13,312 nt of DNA from Prosthecochloris sp. GTDB lineage: Bacteria > Bacteroidota > Chlorobiia > Chlorobiales > Chlorobiaceae. Position 1 is the stretch's first letter. Every line of letters begins with the position of its first letter. The position numbers and the translations under genes are program-made. The stretch is taken from assembly GCA_015482705.2 (NCBI GenBank), contig JADMLA020000005.1, forward strand, positions 1-13,312. The letters are read 5' to 3'. The notes below the pieces were generated by a model, which saw nothing but the letters and a program-made list of their open reading frames with translations, ran no database searches and was not told the origin of the DNA. Of the stretch, positions 6,300 to 13,312 are shown piece by piece.

Positions 6300-6785
6300 T
6301 CAGTCATCGAGTGCCTTTTTCTTTTCATCACTGCCAAGTCTCCTGTAAGCGGTTATACCGAGTACAATCAAAGCCATCAGTAGAGAAACGAACTTGATCG
6401 GGTCGCTCAGCTCCGGCCAGTTGAACAGATAGCCTTCGACAAGTGTAACTATACCTCCGAACACCATACCGGGGCCAAGAGCCGGAACCCGAATGAAGGT
6501 TCCTGCAATAACGGCGATCAAGCCTACAGGAACCGCGGTGAAAAACAAACGCATCTGATGCTGCTTGTTTGCTGCATTGAATCGAGCCGATGCTTCTTCT
6601 CTTTGTTTGTTTATCTCGGCCTTTTTCTCCGGGGTGATATTTTCTGCCGGTGGCTTTTCGATGAGCTGGCTGGTATGATAATCATCCCAGTTCGGCGCGG
6701 GGCTGAAGGTTTTGACACCATAGAAGACAAGCATGGGGAGAAGTATCGCTATTCCCATGGCTATGGCGAAGTTGATGCCTTTCAT
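6300..6785 (-). CDS. Small four-helix membrane protein of unknown function
   Basis: This 161-residue protein belongs to no family I recognise. Predicted membrane segments are about residues 5-25 (FAIAMGIAILLPMLVFYGV), 80-98 (LFFTAVPVGLIAVIAGTF), 105-122 and 130-147. A hydrophilic, charged, probably helical region (about 30-79, rich in Lys, Glu and Gln) separates the first two helices. The C-terminus is RRLGSDEKKKALDD, which by the positive-inside rule should be cytoplasmic. ATG 6785 is chosen because AAGGAG (6794-6799) lies 8 bases before it. The earlier in-frame ATG at 6791 would leave only 2. The gene starts 12 bases after the Pmp3-like stop, and the two share the terminator at 6218-6242, so they are almost certainly co-transcribed. 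A joint envelope-stress role is inference only. Confidence 0.8.
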   Translation of the reverse strand: MKGINFAIAMGIAILLPMLVFYGVKTFSPAPNWDDYHTSQLIEKPPAENITPEKKAEINKQREEASARFNAANKQHQMRLFFTAVPVGLIAVIAGTFIRVPALGPGMVFGGIVTLVEGYLFNWPELSDPIKFVSLLMALIVLGITAYRRLGSDEKKKALDD

Positions 6786-6793
6786 GAACATCT

Positions 6794-6799
6794 CTCCTT
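6794..6799 (-). promoter_or_regulatory. Shine-Dalgarno sequence deciding the start of the four-helix protein
   Basis: AAGGAG on the minus strand lies 8 bases before ATG 6785 and overlaps the stop codon of the Pmp3-like gene (6798-6800). It is one of the few strong ribosome sites in the window. It favours ATG 6785 over ATG 6791 and supports translation linked to the upstream gene. Confidence 0.65.
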
Positions 6800-6959
6800 A
6801 TTTGTTTTTGGCAATTACCCACACCGCATGAACAATGCCAGGTAAGTAACCAAGAATGGTTAAAACAACGTTGAGCCAGAAGTGCTTGCCGAGACCGACT
6901 TGTAAAAAGACACCGAGAGGCGGCAACAGAATTGCAAGAATGATTTTGAGCAGTTCCAT
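6798..6959 (-). CDS. Pmp3/YqaE family mini membrane protein (UPF0057)
   Basis: This 53-residue protein is almost entirely two membrane helices (about residues 3-22 and 28-49). It shows the family pattern: a short N-terminus, LLPPLGVFLQVGLGKHFWLN (11-30) and LTILGYLPGIVHAVWVI (33-49). Pmp3/YqaE proteins are small plasma-membrane proteins linked to salt, cold or acid stress and membrane-potential maintenance; no enzyme activity is known. I chose ATG 6959, which gives the standard family length of 50-55. A TTG at 6986 in the same frame would add nine basic residues atypical of the family. It is the first gene of a two-gene unit and faces ackA across a divergent region. Confidence 0.9.
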   Translation of the reverse strand: MELLKIILAILLPPLGVFLQVGLGKHFWLNVVLTILGYLPGIVHAVWVIAKNK

Positions 6960-7367
6960 AGAATATGTCTTCTTTCTTTTTGTCAAGGATGCTATTATCG
7001 GTAACTGAACAGATCTTTGTTGAAAACAAGAGTGTACAGATGATGATGGAAAAGTTACGATTTATATGAGATATTCAGGAAAGAGTCGGCCGGTTGATCG
7101 ATTAATATGCATATTGCGTTACATTTTCGTTAACCGTTTCCGGTCTTCTCCGGTTATCGTTTCTTTATAGTGCATTGACCTGTTGCCGGAAAGATTTGCG
7201 GAAAAAACAGATGCTGTTTTTCGGCTGGTTGGCTTGAATGATTTACGTTGATAAGAAGAGGTTATTTGCCCGTGGGTATGGTTATTGTTTTAAGACCCAT
7301 TGGAGCATCGTAGTGCGATGAACAATGTTTCGATATGTTTGGTATGCAGAGAAGCGACAAGAAGGTT
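6960..7367. promoter_or_regulatory. Divergent control region between the Pmp3-like gene and ackA
   Basis: These 408 bases hold no gene I can support. They must carry promoters in both directions. Notable elements are a perfect 12-bp palindrome AATATGCATATT (7104-7115); a short hairpin AAAAACAG-ATG-CTGTTTTT (7203-7221), whose T-run could act as a weak plus-strand attenuator or a binding site; two CCGG-containing half-sites near 7139-7158; and a 14-base string GGTTATTGTTTTAA (7280-7293) that also occurs upstream of nifV (3304-3317). No convincing -35/-10 pair or sigma-54 element was found for ackA. On the minus side GATAAT near 7000 is a possible -10 box for the Pmp3-like gene. Confidence 0.4.
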
Positions 7368-8558
7368 ATGCGGTATATTCTTTCGATCAATACAGGCTCT
7401 TCGAGCATCAAGTTTTCGTTATACAGTATCGGAGAGGCTGAAAACGTTATTTTTTCCGGTTCCCTGACAAGGATAGGTTCTGATAGCGGATGTTTTTTTG
7501 TCAGAGATGCAAAGGGGAGAGCTGTCGTAGAGGAGTCTATCGCTGTCTCCGATCATGAAAGAGCATGTGTTCATGTTTTTTCATGGCTCTTGACCCGAAG
7601 CCAGATGCCTACGCCCGATGCGATCGGGCACCGCATGGTGCATGGAGGGCCTGAATTCACCGTTCCAGAAATTATCACTCCTGTGTTGATCGAGTCACTC
7701 GAACAATTGAGTCCTTTCGCACCTGAACATCTTCCCCATGCCTTGAAAGCCGTCAAACATGTCGAGGCCCTGCTTCCCGGTGTGTTGCAGGTTGCTTGCT
7801 TCGATACGGCTTTCCATCATACCATGCCATCTGTCGCCCGGCTCTATCCCTTACCTGTGGCCATTCGAAGCCAGGGGGTACAGCGTTACGGATTTCATGG
7901 CCTTTCCTGTGAGTATCTGTTGGGAGATCTCGAACGGCTCGAGGGGGGGCGTGAGGTTCTCGAAGAAAAGATCATACTTGCCCATCTTGGGCATGGAGCA
8001 AGTATGACGGCCGTATTACATGGAGAAAGCGTGGATACGACAATGGGGTTTTCTCCGGCTGGCGGTTTGGTAATGAGTACCCGGACAGGGGATCTCGATC
8101 CGGGAGTTATTTTATTTTTACTGGAACAGGATGGGTTGAGTCCGCAAGTGATAAAGGATATGGTCAACCGCCGTTCCGGACTGCTTGGAGTGTCAGGAAG
8201 AAGCAATGACATGCGTGACCTTCTTGACATGGAACAGGATGACGCTGCAGCACATCAGGCGATAGAACTGTTCTGCTATCAGGCGAAGAAACATATCGGT
8301 TCACTTACTGCCACACTGGGAGGGCTCGATACTCTTGTTTTTACCGGAGGCATAGGTGAACACTCGGCAGCTATACGAAAACGTATCTGTTCCGGGCTGG
8401 AGTTTCTCGGTGTACATGTCGATGAGCGAAAAAACGGTTTGAATATGCCTGTTATATCGCAAGAAACAGGGCATGTCACCGTCAGAGTTATGAAAACCAA
8501 CGAAGAACTTATGATCGCTCGCCATACCAATACGCTATTGAGTGAAAATTTACGGTAA
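7368..8558 (+). CDS. ackA: Acetate kinase
   Basis: This 396-residue cytoplasmic ASKHA-fold kinase interconverts acetyl phosphate + ADP and acetate + ATP. Motifs in order: SINTGSSSIKFSLY (6-19), GHRMVHGG (87-94) with the catalytic Arg, CFDTAFHHTMP (144-154) with the catalytic Asp, RYGFHGLS (173-180), AHLGHGASM (205-213), TTMGFSPAGGLVMSTRTGDL (224-243), VFTGGIGEHS (324-333) and TNEELMIA (377-384). Usual family spellings are NAGSSS, HLGNGAS and FTAGIGEN; the NTGSSS, HLGHGAS and FTGGIGEH variants mark a divergent subgroup, though the key Arg/Asp/Glu residues remain. ATG 7368 gives the standard N-terminus and has AAGG just upstream. Earlier ATGs at 7335 and 7344 would add residues not seen in the family. 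xfp starts 50 bases downstream, so acetyl phosphate probably comes from phosphoketolase; no pta is present here. Confidence 0.93.
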   Translation: MRYILSINTGSSSIKFSLYSIGEAENVIFSGSLTRIGSDSGCFFVRDAKGRAVVEESIAVSDHERACVHVFSWLLTRSQMPTPDAIGHRMVHGGPEFTVPEIITPVLIESLEQLSPFAPEHLPHALKAVKHVEALLPGVLQVACFDTAFHHTMPSVARLYPLPVAIRSQGVQRYGFHGLSCEYLLGDLERLEGGREVLEEKIILAHLGHGASMTAVLHGESVDTTMGFSPAGGLVMSTRTGDLDPGVILFLLEQDGLSPQVIKDMVNRRSGLLGVSGRSNDMRDLLDMEQDDAAAHQAIELFCYQAKKHIGSLTATLGGLDTLVFTGGIGEHSAAIRKRICSGLEFLGVHVDERKNGLNMPVISQETGHVTVRVMKTNEELMIARHTNTLLSENLR

Positions 8559-8608
8559 GTTTTATGTTACTAAACAGATGAACCACATAAATGAGGGAGT
8601 GTAAAACG

Positions 8609-11005
8609 ATGAATGGAGACCAGATGATCGAGTCACAGACTAAAAACTCGCTTTCGAAAAAAGAAGCGAAACTTATAGACGCTTACTGGCGGGCAGCCAA
8701 CTATCTCTCTGTCGGGCAAATTTACCTCTTGGAAAACCCGTTGTTGAAAAAGGCGCTCAAGCCCGAGCATGTCAAGCCAAGACTATTGGGTCACTGGGGA
8801 ACCACACCCGGCCTGAATTTTATCTATGTTCATCTGAACCGTGTTATCAAGGCAAGAGATCTCGATATGATTTATATCGCCGGACCAGGGCATGGTGGTC
8901 CTGCGCTGGTATCAAACGTCTGGCTCGAGGGGACCTATAGCGAGTATTATCCTGATGTGTCATTCGATGAACAAGGAATGAAACGTCTGTTTCGGCAGTT
9001 CTCTTTTCCCGGGGGGATTCCCAGTCATGTTGCACCCGAAACGCCCGGTTCTATTCACGAGGGAGGTGAATTAGGGTATGCTTTGTCTCATGCTTACGGT
9101 GCGGTTTTCGACAATCCAGATCTGATTGCGACCTGTGTCGTCGGCGATGGAGAGGCGGAAACGGGGCCTTTGGCGACAGCATGGCACAGCAACAAGTTCC
9201 TCAACCCAAAGTGTGATGGTGCAGTGCTTCCTATTCTTCATCTCAATGGGTATAAAATCGCAAATCCAACGGTGCTTGCAAGGATATCGCACGAAGAGCT
9301 GGAGAATCTCATGATTGGCTACGGTTACAAGCCATACTTCGTTGAAGGGAGTGATCCCGAAGCCATGCACCAAACGATGGCAGCAACCCTCGACTGTTGC
9401 TTTGACGAGATCAGGGAAATTCAGTACAGGGCCAGAATAAATGGAGACGTAGAGCGTCCACGATGGCCTATGATTGTATTACGCTCCCCGAAAGGGTGGA
9501 CAGGACCAAAAGAGGTGGACGGAAAAAAAACGGAAGACTATTGGCGGTCTCACCAGGTGCCGTTTTCAAACGTTCGTGAAAATTCCGAGCACTTGATGCT
9601 TTTGGAGTCATGGATGAAAAGTTACAAACCTGAGGAGCTGTTTACCGAAGAGGGGGCACTGAAAGCCGAACTCCAGGAACTTGCCCCGCAAGGAAAGCGA
9701 AGGATGGGTGACAATCCCCATGCAAATGGTGGTTTGCTTCTCCAGAAGCTTCGGATGCCTGATTTTCAGGATTACGCAATTGAGGTATCGAAACCCGGAT
9801 CGGTCATTGCCGAAGCGCCAAAACCGATGGCTCGTTTTCTCCGCGATATCATGAAGCGCAACGCAAGTGCATCAAATTTCAGGGTTTTCGGACCGGACGA
9901 AACGGCATCCAACCGTCTCAGTGCTCTTTTCGAGGAAACGGAAAGGGTATGGATGGGAGAGATAATTCCTGAAGACGATCACCTCTCTCCCGATGGAAAA
10001 GTAATGGAAATTCTTTCCGAGCATACCTGCCAGGGTTGGCTCGAAGGTTACCTGCTTACAGGCAGGCATGGTTTCTTTTCCTGCTATGAGGCTTTTATCC
10101 ATATCATCGATTCAATGTTCAACCAGCATGCCAAGTGGTTGAAAGTAACCAATGATGAAATTCCCTGGAGGAGACCGATAGCATCCTTGAACTACTTTTT
10201 GACATCGCATGTGTGGAGGCAGGATCATAACGGTTTTTCTCATCAGGACCCCGGATTCATCGATCATGTTGTCAACAAAAAAGCCGATGTGATCAGGATT
10301 TACCTGCCGCCGGACGCAAATACGCTCTTGTCCGTAGCAGATCACTGTCTTCGTTCACGGAACTACATCAACGTGATCGTTGCCGGAAAGCAACCTGCGT
10401 ATCAGTGGCTTGACATGGATGCTGCCGTCAAGCACTGTACGAGTGGCATCGGTATCTGGGAGTGGGCCTCGAATGATACTGATGACGGGGATCCCGATGT
10501 GGTGATGGCATGTGCAGGTGATGTTCCTACGCTCGAAACGCTTGCCGCTGTCGATATCCTGCGCCGTCAGATTCCGGATTTGAAAATCAGAGTGGTCAAT
10601 GTTGTCGATCTTATGACCCTGCAGCCGGTAGAAGAGCACCCGCATGGTCTTAAGGACAGGCATTTCGATGATATTTTTACCACGGATAAACCCATTATTT
10701 TCGCATATCATGGCTATCCCTGGCTGATCCATCGGCTGACTTATCGCAGGACAAATCACAAGAATCTTCATGTGCGCGGGTATAAGGAAGAGGGTACGAC
10801 AACCACCCCGTTCGATATGGTGGTGATGAACGATCTCGACCGTTTTCATCTTGTTGCCGATGTTGTCGATCGGGTTCCCCGTCTTCGACAGAGGGCTGCT
10901 TACGTGAAGCAGTATGTTCGTGACCGCCTCATCGATCATAAGGAATATATTTGCAAACATGGGCAGGATATGCCAGAAATCCAGGACTGGAAATGGGAAT
11001 GGTAA
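8609..11005 (+). CDS. xfp: Xylulose-5-phosphate/fructose-6-phosphate phosphoketolase
   Basis: This 798-residue thiamine-diphosphate enzyme cleaves xylulose-5-phosphate (and in many members fructose-6-phosphate) with phosphate to acetyl phosphate plus glyceraldehyde-3-phosphate (or erythrose-4-phosphate). Length matches the family (about 790-820). Motifs: GHWGTTPGLNFIYVHLNR (61-78), GPGHGGPALVSNVWLEG (92-108), GIPSHVAPETPGSIHEGGEL (136-155), the ThDP/Mg segment VVGDGEAETG (177-186) with N213, and RSPKGWTGPKEVDG in the N-terminal half. The pyrimidine and C-terminal domains show LTGRHGFFSCYEAF, WRQDHNGFSHQDPGFIDHV, GKQPAYQWL and GYKEEGTTTTPFDM. ATG 8609 has AGGGAG (8594-8599) 9 bases upstream. 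An ATG at 8591 is in frame but lies before that site, and ATG 8624 also has a GGAG nearby. It is co-transcribed with ackA, forming a short route from pentose phosphates to acetate and ATP. Confidence 0.96.
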   Translation: MNGDQMIESQTKNSLSKKEAKLIDAYWRAANYLSVGQIYLLENPLLKKALKPEHVKPRLLGHWGTTPGLNFIYVHLNRVIKARDLDMIYIAGPGHGGPALVSNVWLEGTYSEYYPDVSFDEQGMKRLFRQFSFPGGIPSHVAPETPGSIHEGGELGYALSHAYGAVFDNPDLIATCVVGDGEAETGPLATAWHSNKFLNPKCDGAVLPILHLNGYKIANPTVLARISHEELENLMIGYGYKPYFVEGSDPEAMHQTMAATLDCCFDEIREIQYRARINGDVERPRWPMIVLRSPKGWTGPKEVDGKKTEDYWRSHQVPFSNVRENSEHLMLLESWMKSYKPEELFTEEGALKAELQELAPQGKRRMGDNPHANGGLLLQKLRMPDFQDYAIEVSKPGSVIAEAPKPMARFLRDIMKRNASASNFRVFGPDETASNRLSALFEETERVWMGEIIPEDDHLSPDGKVMEILSEHTCQGWLEGYLLTGRHGFFSCYEAFIHIIDSMFNQHAKWLKVTNDEIPWRRPIASLNYFLTSHVWRQDHNGFSHQDPGFIDHVVNKKADVIRIYLPPDANTLLSVADHCLRSRNYINVIVAGKQPAYQWLDMDAAVKHCTSGIGIWEWASNDTDDGDPDVVMACAGDVPTLETLAAVDILRRQIPDLKIRVVNVVDLMTLQPVEEHPHGLKDRHFDDIFTTDKPIIFAYHGYPWLIHRLTYRRTNHKNLHVRGYKEEGTTTTPFDMVVMNDLDRFHLVADVVDRVPRLRQRAAYVKQYVRDRLIDHKEYICKHGQDMPEIQDWKWEW

Positions 11006-11187
11006 AGAGATGATTGTCTGTAACCGAACAGGTATTCATGTGACGTGATGACGGTTCTTATCGTTATGCGTGAAAAACGGATTGTTCTGAGAATGGTATT
11101 TGTTTCATATTATTATGTTTTGATGTCTTTCGTTGTAATATGAGTGTATTTCGTCGTTACGACACATTGATAACCTGCTGATCGTTT

Positions 11188-12165
11188 ATGCTTCTCGACA
11201 GTTTTCTTCTTGTTCTCGGGTTGACCCTTTTGCTCGGAGGGGGCAATTTTCTTGTGACCGGCGCTTCTGCCCTGGCAAGAAATTTGGGAGTGTCCCCTCT
11301 GGTGATCGGCTTGACGGTGGTGGCTTTCGGTACCAGTGCTCCTGAACTTTCGATCAACCTGCTCGGTGCTTTGCAGGGGAACAGCGGAATCTCGTTTGGG
11401 AATATTATTGGATCCAATATTGCCAATATCGGTTTGATTCTCGGATTGACTGCTGTCATCAGGCCTTTGACGATCGAAAGCGTTATTATCTCCAGGGAGA
11501 TACCGATGTTGATTCTCGTTTCCGCTATAGCGCTGGTTGCGGGAAGTGACGTGTTTCTCCGTTCGGCTCAGGGTATGTTCGATCGTTCGGATGGGTTGGT
11601 TTTTTTGATGCTGTTCGGGGTATTCATGTACTATACTATCGGGGATCTCATGAAGAAACGAAGAGATCGCCTGGTCGAAGAGGCCGAGGAATTTGCAGGA
11701 GGCAAAGGCTTGAGAGATACGGTGCTGAATATCGGGATGTTTGTCGGTGGTATCGCCGGATTGCTTGGGGGTGGGAAACTTTCGGTTGATGCTGCGGTTG
11801 CCATTGCCGAAACGCTTGCTGTCCCGCAGGTTATTATTGGTCTGACTGTTGTGGCTTTTGGTACCAGTCTTCCTGAACTGGTTACCTCTCTGGTTGCAAC
11901 CTTTCAGGGGAAAGCCGATATTGCAGTAGGCAATGTTGTTGGGTCGAATATTTTCAACGTACTGCTTGTCAACGGGTTATGTTCCTCTATAACTCCGATT
12001 ACCGTTCCAGAGAGAGGCGGCTTTACCGACCTGCTCATGATGCTTCTGCTGGCTCTGTTCCTGCTTCCTATGAGTATCACGGATGAAAAAAGAATTGTGC
12101 GATGGGAGGGGGCCATTCTGCTCGCATTGTATCTTGGATACACCATCTGGAGAGTTACGGGGTAG
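11188..12165 (+). CDS. CaCA-family Na+(K+)/Ca2+ exchanger, YrbG-like
   Basis: This 325-residue inner-membrane antiporter of the Ca2+/cation antiporter superfamily is predicted to have ten helices in two inverted halves. The two signature alpha repeats are plain: GLTVVAFGTSAPELSINLLG (41-60) followed by GNIIGSNIANIGLILG (71-86), and GLTVVAFGTSLPELVTSLVA (218-237) followed by GNVVGSNIFNVLLVNG (248-263). The ion-binding acidic residues are Glu53 and Glu230. A basic/acidic cytoplasmic loop (about 154-175, MKKRRDRLVEEAEEFAGG) joins the halves. Length and motifs fit the TIGR00367 (YrbG/K+-dependent NCX) group; the actual ion pair cannot be told from sequence. The repeats are also similar at DNA level (11305-11348 versus 11836-11879, about 36 of 44 bases), as expected from internal duplication. 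ATG 11188 has no clear Shine-Dalgarno sequence. The next gene lies 126 bases downstream on the same strand. Confidence 0.92.
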   Translation: MLLDSFLLVLGLTLLLGGGNFLVTGASALARNLGVSPLVIGLTVVAFGTSAPELSINLLGALQGNSGISFGNIIGSNIANIGLILGLTAVIRPLTIESVIISREIPMLILVSAIALVAGSDVFLRSAQGMFDRSDGLVFLMLFGVFMYYTIGDLMKKRRDRLVEEAEEFAGGKGLRDTVLNIGMFVGGIAGLLGGGKLSVDAAVAIAETLAVPQVIIGLTVVAFGTSLPELVTSLVATFQGKADIAVGNVVGSNIFNVLLVNGLCSSITPITVPERGGFTDLLMMLLLALFLLPMSITDEKRIVRWEGAILLALYLGYTIWRVTG

Positions 12166-12291
12166 AAAGAGGCTAAGGTAAAAAAAAGGAAAAAGGCAAA
12201 CGTGAGAAATCAAAAGGTGCAGGTTGTCGACTCTGAATTCTCGCTGTTCTGTTATCAATCCCGATAAGTCTGGGTATCCAACCATAGAGCT

Positions 12292-13272
12292 ATGAAACTC
12301 ATCGAGGTTATCGCTGATGAAGGCAGTGTAAAAACTGTTGCAGCTATTGCCGAGAAGCACAAAGCCCGTGATTTCCGTACCGGGCTGAAGGACAAGGACG
12401 ATTCACAGCCCATGCGGCTTGTCGTAACGGATGACAAGGTGCAGGAGGTGCTGGATGCTCTTCAGGGCGTTCTTGGAGCACAGTCTTATGCGAAACTGCT
12501 GGTATATCCAATCGATATTTCTCTTCCAAAACAAACAGAAGAGCAGCAGGAAAAGGAGGCACAAGCAACACAGGCACGTGAGTCACTGTATAAGGAGGTT
12601 CAGAAAAACGCACGACTCGATATCAATTACCTCGTACTTGTCATGCTTTCCACGATCGTTGCTGCCATAGGGCTGATCGAGAACAATGTTGCCGTTGTTA
12701 TCGGGGCGATGGTAATCGCTCCGCTGCTTGGCCCGAATCTGGCATTCGGGCTCGGTACGGCGCTCGGCGATCTCTCTCTTATGAAGAATTCCCTGAAAAC
12801 GCTGTTTTCGGGAGTATTGCTTGCCGTAACCATTTCCGTTGTCATGGGAATTGTCTGGCCGTTTCCCCTGACAAGCCCTGAGCTTATCGCTCGCACGGAT
12901 GCAGGTCTGGATTCAATAGCGTTGGCTTTCGCTTCGGGGGCGGCAGCAGCGCTTTCGCTCAGCACCGGATTGCCGAGTGTTCTTGTCGGCGTTATGGTGG
13001 CGGTTGCGCTGCTTCCTCCCGCAGCCACCTTCGGACTGATGCTCGGGCACGCACGTATCGATCTCGCGGCAGGTGCGGCACTTCTTCTTGCTGTAAACGT
13101 GGTTAGCGTAAACCTTGCATGCAAACTCGTGTTTCTCTTCAAGGGTATACGGCCAAGAACCTGGTGGGAAAAAGAAAAGGCCAGCAAGGCCATGCTCAGG
13201 TACATTGTTGTCTGGGTGGTTACTCTCGTTTTGCTGGGGCTGGTTATTTACGTTAGAACGTTCTCTCTCTGA
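12292..13272 (+). CDS. DUF389 / TIGR00341 family membrane protein
   Basis: This 326-residue membrane protein has unknown function. The soluble N-terminal part (1-110) begins MKLIEVIADEGSVKTVAAIA, a ferredoxin-like, ACT-like start typical of TIGR00341, and includes a Gln/Glu-rich linker (about 80-108). The DUF389 membrane domain follows, with about six helices: LVLVMLSTIVAAIGLIENNV (114-133) then VVIGAMVIAPLLGPNLAFGL (135-154), segments near 170-190, 206-250 (rich in Ala, with LPSVLVGVMVAVALLPPAA at 227-245), 257-284 and a last helix at 303-321. GAMVIAPLLGP and VAVALLPPAA are family hallmarks. It follows the cation exchanger on the same strand after 126 bases and may share its transcript. A transport-related role is only a guess from this neighbour and the topology. 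Start ATG 12292; weak ribosome site. Confidence 0.9.
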   Translation: MKLIEVIADEGSVKTVAAIAEKHKARDFRTGLKDKDDSQPMRLVVTDDKVQEVLDALQGVLGAQSYAKLLVYPIDISLPKQTEEQQEKEAQATQARESLYKEVQKNARLDINYLVLVMLSTIVAAIGLIENNVAVVIGAMVIAPLLGPNLAFGLGTALGDLSLMKNSLKTLFSGVLLAVTISVVMGIVWPFPLTSPELIARTDAGLDSIALAFASGAAAALSLSTGLPSVLVGVMVAVALLPPAATFGLMLGHARIDLAAGAALLLAVNVVSVNLACKLVFLFKGIRPRTWWEKEKASKAMLRYIVVWVVTLVLLGLVIYVRTFSL

Positions 13273-13312
13273 AGTGCTCTTATATTGAAAAAGGTTTCTG
13301 CCAATTCAAACA

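Noticed and set aside
6029..6337. 102-codon minus-strand frame overlapping the end of the four-helix protein gene
   Set aside because: It runs through the terminator hairpin and into another gene in a different frame, with a composition (many Ser, Arg, Thr) typical of non-coding frames.
10355..10960. 201-codon minus-strand frame inside xfp
   Set aside because: Entirely within the phosphoketolase coding sequence, which is conserved across its full length.
11305..11879. DNA-level direct repeat (11305-11348 and 11836-11879)
   Set aside because: It encodes the two alpha repeats of the CaCA exchanger and reflects the family's ancient internal duplication, not a mobile or regulatory repeat.
1..13312. 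CRISPR arrays, tRNA/rRNA genes, transposases, phage or toxin-antitoxin genes
   Set aside because: No repeat-spacer pattern, cloverleaf or matching protein motif was seen; HDNA in the 6003-6161 fragment resembles a transposase motif too weakly to claim.

Overview
This 13.3 kb window carries ten complete chromosomal genes and one gene tail. It most resembles a green sulfur bacterium (Chlorobiota, e.g. Chlorobium/Prosthecochloris). That is an inference from gene content and style: nif genes of an anaerobic diazotroph, mid GC, weak Shine-Dalgarno sequences and AT-rich promoters. No rRNA, tRNA, CRISPR array, insertion sequence or clear prophage gene was seen.

Layout. (1) 1-95: C-terminal tail of a plus-strand protein made of a strict five-residue LxVxx repeat. 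(2) 96-409: no intact gene; two reverse-strand frames look like a frameshifted coding remnant. (3) 410-3213, minus: nifV (homocitrate synthase) followed by nifA (sigma-54 activator) with a 4-bp ATGA overlap. An AT-rich leader with a near-perfect dyad lies upstream of nifV. (4) 3411-4965, minus: a purine-salvage pair in which an adenine-deaminase-type enzyme overlaps hpt (hypoxanthine phosphoribosyltransferase). Together they would convert adenine to hypoxanthine to IMP. (5) 5354-5971, minus: a left-handed beta-helix protein related to gamma carbonic anhydrases but without the canonical zinc-histidine pattern. (6) 6300-6959, minus: a Pmp3/YqaE mini membrane protein, then a four-helix membrane protein of unknown function, ended by a strong hairpin at 6218-6242. 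(7) 7368-11005, plus: ackA and xfp, a phosphoketolase-acetate kinase pair that would turn sugar phosphates into acetate and ATP. (8) 11188-13272, plus: a CaCA-family cation exchanger and a DUF389/TIGR00341 membrane protein.

The genes form separate small modules: nitrogen-fixation control and cofactor supply, purine salvage, membrane stress, substrate-level ATP formation, and ion transport. All genes from 410 to 6959 are on the minus strand and all complete genes from 7368 on are on the plus strand, so 6960-7367 is a divergent control region.

I found no convincing new multi-gene system. The most unusual items are the LxVxx-repeat tail, the coding-like remnants at 97-409 and 6003-6185, the dyad before nifV, the ligand-poor carbonic-anhydrase-like protein, and an anaerobe's NifA that lacks the linker cysteines of redox-sensitive NifAs.
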